A DNA stretch of 64,000 nucleotides from Agelas oroides (taxonomy: Eukaryota > Porifera > Demospongiae > Agelasida > Agelasidae): assembly GCA_949130485.1 (NCBI GenBank), contig OX422201.1, forward strand, positions 5,511,627 to 5,575,626. Reading direction: 5' to 3'. Both the position numbers and the translations under genes were made by a program. A model generated the notes under the pieces. It saw nothing but the letters and a program-made list of their open reading frames with translations. It was not told the origin of the DNA and made no database searches. Positions 56,808 through 64,000 of this stretch are shown here, piece by piece; position 1 is the stretch's first letter; the number at the start of each line of letters is the position of its first letter.

Positions 56808-59800
56808 TCATCCGTCCTCGGAGAGCTCCTCATCTGGAACACACTGCAACAAAAACACAACAGACCAAATTATGACGAAACCCCACTCCCAGGTCAGAAC
56901 CTTCCTAGAAATTTTGTCCCGATTTCTTAAATTCAGGGTTTTCTTTTAAGTTAACCCATCCAGTAGCCTTGTTCCCAGGCTGTTAGGGAGGAGGAGGAGG
57001 AAAAAGGGCCCAGGAATGAGGCTGCCTATCCAGTTGCAGCTATTTTTACCCAATCAGCATACAGAATTCCCTATGGTTTGGTGCAAGAGCACATAAGAAG
57101 GGCAGCTTGAGTAAGACCGTAAAATTTGAAACTGGTCAGAATTTATTGTCAGTACTAAAAATAGTAACACGTACTGTGCATGCTGCGTAGACATAAGCCA
57201 TTGTTGCTAAGCGCGTGACCAGGAGTTCTATTTTTAGTACGGTTTAATAATTTTGACCAGACTACGAGCTTCTACTGGAGTTACATGCTCTTACTCTAGC
57301 CACCCGTTCTTATGCGCTCTTGTTTGGTGCCATTGTTGAGGATTTTTGAACAGTCATGAGATTATGGTACGTAACCATTCTCCTCACCAAATATTCCACA
57401 AAGCAGACTTGTTTGTCGTTGGTGAGAATCATGCATTGGATGGAGAGGAAGCCCCTGTGGTCCACACGCAGGGAAATCTTGCTGGACTGGTTCAAGGCCT
57501 TTGTGCACGGCTTTAGTAACACCAGCTTATACCTGGAGAAAATGGTGTCAAATTATAGCATTCAAGGTAGGCTCAACCCTTGGTCTGTGGGACGATACAC
57601 ATGCTTACTTGTTGGATTGCATTTTCCTACACTCAAACACTTCCATCATGTCTGAATCTTTGGGGTAGTCAATCTGCCTTAAGGAGGGAGGGAGGGAGGG
57701 AGGGAGGGAGGGAGGGAGGGAGGGAGGGAGGGAGGGAGGGAGGGAGGGAGGGAGGGAGGGAGGGAGGGAGGGAGGGAGGGAGGGAGGGAGGGAGAGAGGG
57801 AGAGGGAGGGAGAGGGAGGGAGAGGGAGGGAGGGAGGGAGAGGGAGGGAGGGAGGGAGAGGGAGGGAGGGAGGGAGGGAGGGAGGGAGAGAGGGAAGGAA
57901 GGGAGGGAGGGAAGGGTGAGAGAGAATGAGGGGGCAAAAGAAAGAAAAAGGAAGAGGGAGAGAGGAGGAGGAAGGGAAATGAGGGAAGAAGGAGGGAGGA
58001 AAGGAGATAAAATAACTTGAATCAGTACTTGCAAAACTAACCCCTAGAAACAATGATATTTCAAAATGGGAGTGATGTCCAGGATTGCTATCAATGGCTT
58101 AGTAGTGCCTTTGATCTCCTTTTGACGTACCTGAGTGGTCCCAGCATATCCGAATGTTGAAAGCCTGAAATAGGGGGAGGAGGGTGAGAGCAATATCTCT
58201 AAGCTGTCACTGGTCATGTCCAGTTCCGCAAAGGCTTCTCGAAGTCCTTCTGCGCTCATGATGATCTTGTTGACTACGTTGGCACTGCAGAAGTCAAAGT
58301 CTAGGGTCTCGTTTGCCTCCTGGGTCTGGATGCTGCAATCGGTGAGGACACCAGCCTCCTCAAGTCTGTAGAAACAATCATGCATCTCTTTTAGCCTCGT
58401 ACCCAGCCTCTTCTCATGAAAATGAGAGCCTGGTTACAATAATGGTGGATACTTACAGTAGTGTCAGTGGGTGGCCGTGTCCAGCGTAGCACATCTTGAG
58501 GGCTGTGTGGGACTCAGGGTTGTGGCTGCTTCCGAATATGTTCAAACACTCCTATACACAGTGTGCAAGAGAACAAAAGTGTTAGCATGCAGAAGACCTA
58601 GCTATACTCTAGCCTCGTTCCCAGGCCACTCCCATTTTTCTCCACAGCTACAAAGTTGTGGGGATAATGAGACCAGAAAATAAAATTAATAACTGACTTT
58701 TGTTCACGTTTGTAAATTTATGGGACCACAGCACTTGTAAAACTGGGGAGAAATACCTGGTACACATAGTTTGCACATGTACAAAGTTTCCTTGGTGACT
58801 TTGCCGGGCTTTAATTAGAGTAGTTTTCCTTCTAGACTAACACGTGTAGCTAAAGAGATACAGTATTTATGGTGCGCAACGAGGCATCTACTACCCAATA
58901 ACAGCGAGTCTTAGTTTACCTGTTGAAAGATCACAAGACAGGGTCATGCTTCCTACAAGGTATATTCAAGAGGTTTTGTAAGTCAGAACTGTCATCACTT
59001 TGACAGCAAGAGTTTGCATATCTCGTTTGAGGAGAGGAGTGGCCTGGGAACAAAGCTAGCTACGTACACTCCCCTCCAGCTTGCAGCTCATAACTCTAAC
59101 ATAGACAGAAAGCCTGGTCTCAAAGAAAGCCATGCTGCAAGTGATCAGAAAAGCCTGATCTTGACAGCAAGTGTTTACAGGTTACAAGCAACCCTTTCTG
59201 ATTATGATTACTGGCCTACTTTTGAGAATACCTCAAGTACAAGAGGAGCCACAAGTTCCCCGGCTCCATTTCGGCCTTGGTTTAGTGTGTACTGCATTCT
59301 TCCAACTTACGGTTGTAACAGTGTCAATCGCGTGAGCCAATCAGAGGGTGGAGTTCAAAAACTCTGCAATTTGATTGGATGGCATTGTTCTTGCTATTGC
59401 AACTGGATGTTGCAAGAACTTAGAAAAACGCGGTACTCACTGCACTCTATGGCTGGAATGGGGAGTGCGCCTGGAATGAAGTCTACTGGGATAAGGCCTG
59501 GGAATGAGCCCAGGGTATAGGCTGGGAATGAGACTGCTGCCTTTACTCAACACTAACAATGAGAGCTGTGAGATTGAGTCTGAACACTGCAGGGGCGTCA
59601 GGAAGGAACGTAAACTGCTGGAAGAGTGTAGACTGGATGAAGGCATTAGCCTGAACACACTTTGCTTGCTCCACCGTCACCTTCAGACCATTGCTGCTGA
59701 CAAAACAGGTTGCCATCTGCAGTGAGAGTAGGTAATGTACAATAGTATACAAGTCGTGTCCTTGCTGCACTGTATAGTGCGGTCCAATCACATTGCAGCA

Positions 59801-60262
59801 TCTGAGCACATCAGCAGAGGGTGCATTATTGAAAATTTGGTCTATTGTACCCTGTTCACCCTCTGGGGCTGGCTAGATATGGCAGTTGGTTTGTGTACCC
59901 TGTTCACTAGATCCTTCCCTCTCTGATCAGACCATGCAAGACTCTGGGGCTGGCTAGAAATGGCAGTTGGTTTGTGTACCCTGTTCACTAGATCCTTCCC
60001 TCTCTGATCAGACCATGCAAGGCTGGCTAGAAATGGCAGTTGGTTTACATGACTATTTCCACTCCAAAAAACACACCCACGTCAACACATTAAATTGTTG
60101 CACGAGCCCATTACACATTAAAACCCAACCCAAATCATCACACTCCCTCACCTCCCTGAAGTTGACAGCCTTGAGGATGGAGTGGAGGCTCTTAGCATTG
60201 TCCATTCTGGCTACCAAGATGTAGCCACCATCGTCCTGGCTAGCCTGCGTGAAACGAGACAT
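56808..60262 (-). CDS. RAD1: RAD1, checkpoint clamp subunit
   Basis: Subunit of the RAD9-RAD1-HUS1 (9-1-1) ring loaded at damaged DNA to activate ATR. Seven exons, 60152-60262, 59558-59716, 58457-58551, 58131-58365, 57609-57673, 57388-57532 and 56808-56843, join in phase to 281 residues (human 282). Family blocks: ARMDNAKSLHSILKAVNFRE, VSSNGLKVTVEQAKCVQANA, FIQSTLFQQF, CLNIFGSS, QEANETLDFDFCSANVVNKI, AEGLREAFAELDMTSDSLEI, YFRLSTFGYAG, DYPKDSDMMEVF, LKPCTKALNQSSKISLRVD and CVPDEELSEDG at the end. Intron 4 carries a 330-bp purine repeat (pyrimidine in the transcript) immediately before the exon at 57609-57673. Divergent from POR. Confidence 0.96.
57085..57321. mobile_element. Mutator-type MITE, copy 2
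   Basis: Second copy of the element at 24031-24289, sharing TAAAATTTGAAACTGGT, CAGTACTAAAAATAGTAACA and the inverted ends AAGAGCACATAAGAA and TTCTTATGCGCTCTT. It is flanked by an exact 9-bp duplication GTTTGGTGC on both sides, the signature of Mutator-type insertion. No transposase. In the last intron of RAD1. Confidence 0.85.
57683..58010. repeat. (GGGA)n and degenerate purine repeat at a RAD1 splice site
   Basis: About 28 perfect GGGA units (57683-57793), then about 210 bases of variant purine repeats. On the RAD1 strand this is (CCCT)n that ends about ten bases before the acceptor of the exon at 57609-57673. Confidence 0.97.
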
Positions 60263-61102
60263 CCTTGTGCCCCAGGCTCTGCGAACACCAGTTTACCCCA
60301 TGGCTTACATAGTGCGCATTATTTAGAGTTTAAGCTTATTTGGATGACGTCATTAAACCCCAACTAACCGGAAGTTGCATCATTCGACCTTTGACCACGA
60401 GGGCTTTAACCGATTATACGCGATAGACGCTTATAAGCGTCAATACGTCAAAGCGCGTTAGACGCTTACAAGCGTCACGGGTGCACTTAAGCTTTATTAC
60501 AGCCGTGGGCTCTTAGCAACAAGCTTTGTATCCGGTCTGTGGTTAGAGTAGGGCCTCCCCTAGTATTATGTAAGGTTTCATTCAGAAGCCCTCGAGGGGC
60601 GGAGCGTAGTAAGCGTGAGAAGCCATGATGGTTGTCGATCGACTCGATCGCAAAACTGACTTATTGGCCACGTTTTCTTCTCAACGCCTATGAAGACAGA
60701 CACAACGCTAGCTACAGAGGTACAGCGGACCTCAGGCTTCAAACCCATCAAGACAGTTCCGAGGCTACACCTCGCTGTCAACGAGAAAAGCCAAAGACGG
60801 TACAGACAGCAAGCAACAAACAAGCGCTCCGCGAAAAGCAGCTGCCGTGTGCTTCACAAACACTTACCTAGGTACAAATTAAGCGATAGGAAGCTTTTTC
60901 AATCCCTTTTTTAACTCTGGAGAGCTTTGTTCAACTTCTCTGGTGCTTATATTTTCAGATAAAGGCTTTTATAACTCTTGACCTCACGTGACATTAAAAG
61001 CTTCCGCGTTTGGGGATAATTAAATTCCAATAAACATAGCGTATAATCGGTTAAATAGGATAAAACCAATGTGAGATGGCCTGCTGATACTCTGAAGTTA
61101 AA
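60263..61102. promoter_or_regulatory. RAD1/POR divergent upstream region with repeated palindromes
   Basis: No convincing exon was found. At about 60425-60478 the 16-bp palindrome GACGCTTATAAGCGTC and a one-base variant GACGCTTACAAGCGTC occur in a TTAGACGC context, separated by about 30 bp. They lie 160-215 bp upstream of the RAD1 start codon and could be a paired protein-binding site. A GATCGACTCGATCG-type palindrome lies near 60638. Confidence 0.4.
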
Positions 61103-64000
61103 ATGTCAAAAGAAGAAGCATCGACGCTAGCTCACAGCTCTGGGGAAGGGGAGGGTTTTTTGGGGGTGCTGGATGTTGTTCTCCTGCTGGGTCTGCTGGC
61201 AGTGGTAGTGCTGCTAGTTTTACGGTTTGTGAGGAAGAGGAGAGAGCAGCAGAAGCTACGCAAGCTGAGCATCAACCCCAAGTGAGGGGGGAGGGGGGGG
61301 GGGAGGTGACTTGTAGAGCCATGGAAGTACTAGGTCATACAAAGACTTTGGTCTCACCGTGCGAAGATAAATTCTGTAACAGAAATCTTTGGTCTTGCAA
61401 GCTGCATCCCTTTGCAGAGAAAAGATGTATTTGGTCAAGATGCAGTGTACTTGTTACTATGGAGCACAAGTGTGTACATTGTATGATACACTGACATCCA
61501 CCAAACATGCACGCACACACACACACACACACACAGCATCATTGGTAGGCCTGTGCTGACACAAAGTAACAGTCTAGGTGGAAACTTTCTGGCAAGAATG
61601 CAAGCTAGGGTAAGGACTCGACCCTCCCCCCCCCCCCCCCCCCCCCCACCGTGGCCAAGTCTGTTGTCCATCTACATTTGTTGCATGAATGCTATTTCAA
61701 TTTCAATTTCAATTAGACCTAGTGTCACACCCCCAGATCAATTTCAGTCAAGCAATTGAACTGGTGATTTTAGTTTGTGTTCCACAACAAATTTTGAGCA
61801 TTGCAGTTATGATAGTTGTTCATAAATCACCGTACATTAAATACACAAGTTCGTTTAGGTGTTTTATCATCTCAATTTCTCCGACAACTACTACCGTTTA
61901 GCCTCGTTTCCAGGTCCTGCCCAACTGTCTGTCGCTTGTGTACGGGGAGAGCCTGGAAAACGAGGCCACTACCATCTAAATTGCCTGTCCCCTCACCATA
62001 ATTTTACTACTCGATCAAAACCAGCCTACGGTAGCTAGCTGGACCTACTTCTTGAGGTAGCTTGGTTTCTTATGAGCTCCTGTACACTGCAGATGTAACA
62101 GTTATAGTCTCGTCCCCAGACAAAATTTTGTCGTGCACACCCTGCGGCTTCATTGAAAAACAGGATCTGGACTCTTTCACTAGGATAACTGGGGCCAGTT
62201 GACATATGGCCATGCCCAAATATCTGCAAGCTGGCTATCTGTGCTGACATCCCTGAGCAATCTGATTGGTACGACAACATGCCGATACACTTTTATTTAA
62301 GCCCCTGTTTTCCCAGTGAAGGTGTCCAGACCCTATTTTTTGACGAGGTAATAGGGCACGTGCCTGGTCTGGGGACGAAACTGCAGATGTTGTGTGCTCA
62401 GCTGCAAGGCAGTTGGCCATCACTGATGTAACATGATGGTATACATGTAGTGTTGTAAGTTGATCTATTTGTAGCGTGGGTTCTCTCAAGCTCTTGTGGA
62501 TTGCAAACGTTATGTCTTTCAGCATGGCTGTCAGTATGGCTGATGTAATATGATGGTACGGTGTTGTGACTTGCTCTAGCCTGATGTAATTCCAGTTGGC
62601 CTTCTATTTGTGGGCATGACATCATCATTACAACCCACTCCCTAACAGTGCTGATGCAATAGGATATTCTGCCTGAATTCCAAAGGCATTCAGGCACTTG
62701 TACCTTGTTTGGAGATTATGAACTCCCATGGTACTCATAAGCTCCTGAAACTAAAACTGTGTAATTTTTTTTATGGTTGGTACGTGGACCCCCCCCCCCC
62801 CCCCCCCCCCAACCCCCCCACACCCCACACACACACACACACACACAGAATAAGAAGGTGGTTGTATTCTATGGCTCACAAACTGGCACGGCAGAAGAGT
62901 TTTCCTCACGACTGGCCAAGGAGGCCACCCGACACGGACTGCCTGCAATGACCTTTGACCCTGAGGAATGTTCAGAATGGGTTCGTTGCGAACACCCCTA
63001 GTAATTTGTCCCCATCATTTAACTCCGCCCCTTGGCTACTGCAATTTGTGCCCACTATTTAAACCCTTAACTACTACAATATTCATTTTAACCTCTTGGC
63101 TGCTACGTACCATTTGCGTTACTGGTTTAACCCCATGACTGCAGGATGATTTGACAAAGCTTTGCTCGGAGATTGACAACTCTCTTGCCATCTTCTGTAT
63201 GGCCACGTATGGTGAGGGAGATCCCACTGACAATGCCCAGGAGTTCTATGAATGGCTACAGACAGACGTTGATCTCCAAGGTCTAAGGTATGCATGTGAG
63301 TCTACTTGCCTTGCTCCCACCTAGCTTCCTGTCACTTGCAGTACCAGACAAGCAGGGAAGGTCATAGTCTCATTCCCAGACCCCCTCCAGAGTTGAAAGG
63401 GGGTCTGGGTACGAGACTAAGAAGGTCAAAGCTGGGTTGACAAGACTATATAAGTTAACTATTGGGCAAATCTGGAAAAGTACAATATTTTGTTGTCCCA
63501 GCATCGTATTGATACTCAACAGCTGAAAGATACCGAGATACTCTATTTGAAACGAGTCTTCATGTAGCAGTTGATTATATTTTTTTGAAAGTACGTTCTT
63601 TCACGTCTTACATGATATATACATGTGAAAAAACAGTATTGATGTCCCAGCTCTGCGCATCAGTGTGGTTAAATTGTGTGCACATAGATACACTGTATTT
63701 GCCCTGGGGAACAAGACGTATGAACACTACAACGCCATGGGGAGGTTTGTGGACAAGAAGCTCGCAGAACTCGGTGCTGAGAGGATGTACCCCCGAGGGG
63801 AGGGGGACGACGATGGGAAGTGAGTATGAAAACATATCTGGTTCTTCTTTAGTTAGCTCAAACATGGCTCCATCTGTGTCGTACAGCATCGAAGAAGACT
63901 TTGTGACATGGAAGGAAGGTCTCTGGCCGGCGGTGTGCCATGCTTTTGGTATCGACAGCTCCTCCCAGGAAAGCTTGATGAGAGAGTATGCCCTGACAGA
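61103..64000 (+). CDS. POR: NADPH-cytochrome P450 reductase, N-terminal part
   Basis: Passes electrons from NADPH via FAD and FMN to cytochrome P450s at the ER membrane. Exon 1 begins at ATG 61103 and ends near 61281. It encodes an acidic N-terminus and a membrane anchor (VLDVVLLLGLLAVVVLLVL) followed by RKRREQQKLRK. Later exons at 62849-62980, 63145-63287, 63688-63819 and 63887-64000 (runs off the end) are in phase with each other. The FMN-domain motifs are VVVFYGSQTGTAEEF, CMATYGEGDPTDNAQEFYEW, FALGNKTYEHYNAMG and GEGDDDGNIEEDF. Exon 1 as cut at its GTGAGG donor leaves two bases, which does not match the phase of the exon at 62849. A short exon encoding the linker before the FMN domain is therefore probably missing from my model, inside 61282-62840. 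The FAD/NADPH half lies outside the window. Confidence 0.9.
61899..61965. repeat. Short hairpin repeat, TAGCCTC family
   Basis: TAGCCTCGTTTCCAGG and CCTGGAAAACGAGGC are inverted partners around a 35-bp loop. In POR intron 1. Confidence 0.8.
62790..62848. repeat. Poly-C plus (CA)n tract at a POR splice acceptor
   Basis: About 20 C, then CA-rich sequence and (CA)n ending in CACACAG, the acceptor of the exon at 62849-62980. Another poly-C run is at 61627-61647. Confidence 0.95.
63365..63419. repeat. Short hairpin repeat, TAGTCTC variant
   Basis: TAGTCTCATTCCCAGACCCC and GGGGTCTGGGTACGAGACTA are inverted partners. In POR intron between exons 63145-63287 and 63688-63819. Confidence 0.88.

Noticed and set aside
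60578-60914. Short open frames on both strands between RAD1 and POR
   Set aside because: No similarity recognised, and opposite-strand frames overlap; more likely promoter or leader sequence.
61282-61494. Frame following POR exon 1 as the missing linker exon
   Set aside because: Its sequence shows no resemblance to the P450-reductase linker, and it ends in a stop without a plausible donor.
1-64000. tRNA, rRNA or other structured RNA genes
   Set aside because: No tRNA-like cloverleaf with A/B boxes or rRNA segment was recognised by eye; a covariance-model scan would be needed to exclude them.

Overview
The window is nuclear DNA of an invertebrate animal, most likely a sponge. The genes are split by short GT-AG introns, a Death Effector Domain protein marks it as metazoan, genes are packed head-to-head with tens to hundreds of bases between start codons, and the DNA is full of microsatellites and small non-autonomous DNA transposons. 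The species cannot be fixed from the sequence alone. Exons were joined by hand from homology and checked for reading phase at every junction unless stated.

Layout. 1-3568: left copy of a 3.6 kb segmental duplication carrying exons 4-8 of a class I phosphatidylinositol transfer protein (PITP, minus). 3612-5080: GTP cyclohydrolase I (plus) with a premature stop. 5708-5920: zinc-finger (zf-AD-like) exon (minus). 6699-12878: Death Effector Domain gene (plus) whose last intron holds a 3.85 kb inverted/direct array of 617-bp and 143-bp elements. 14571-15147: 60-bp minisatellite. 16615-22593: complete PITP gene (minus), whose 3' part (16706-20263) is the right copy of the duplication. 22930-26184: PH-domain protein with a proline-rich tail (plus). 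27545-29512: exonuclease V (minus). 29570-30764: LIAT1-like protein (plus). 31129-33409: DUF4291 protein (minus). 33516-35371: sedoheptulokinase (plus). 35436-38404: mevalonate kinase (minus). 38520-40901: peptidyl-tRNA hydrolase 2 (plus). 41354-42421: intronless renalase (minus). 43070-56000: a 3,176-residue SPOC-like, AT-hook, disordered nuclear protein (plus). 56808-60262: RAD1 of the 9-1-1 clamp (minus). 61103 to the window end: NADPH-cytochrome P450 reductase (plus, partial).

The genes do not form one pathway. They cover lipid transfer, pterin, isoprenoid and sugar-phosphate metabolism, DNA repair and redox. The shared feature is architecture. Divergent pairs (EXO5/LIAT1-like, DUF4291/SHPK, MVK/PTRH2, RAD1/POR) share short promoters. 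Convergent pairs (SHPK/MVK, LIAT1-like/DUF4291, SPOC gene/RAD1) end close together.

Most notable observations: (1) in at least seven introns of five genes a pyrimidine-rich or CA repeat ends within a few bases of the 3' splice site; (2) the giant SPOC-like protein carries a cluster of about seven candidate dynein-light-chain (LC8) motifs, a PP1-type RVSF motif, an AT-hook and two SUMO-interaction motifs, and has a hairpin transposon-like repeat inserted in frame in its coding exon; (3) GTP cyclohydrolase I has TGA where the family has a conserved Arg, with the conserved C-terminus still intact behind it; (4) a near-identical foldback array lies inside a Death Effector Domain gene and would make long double-stranded RNA if transcribed.
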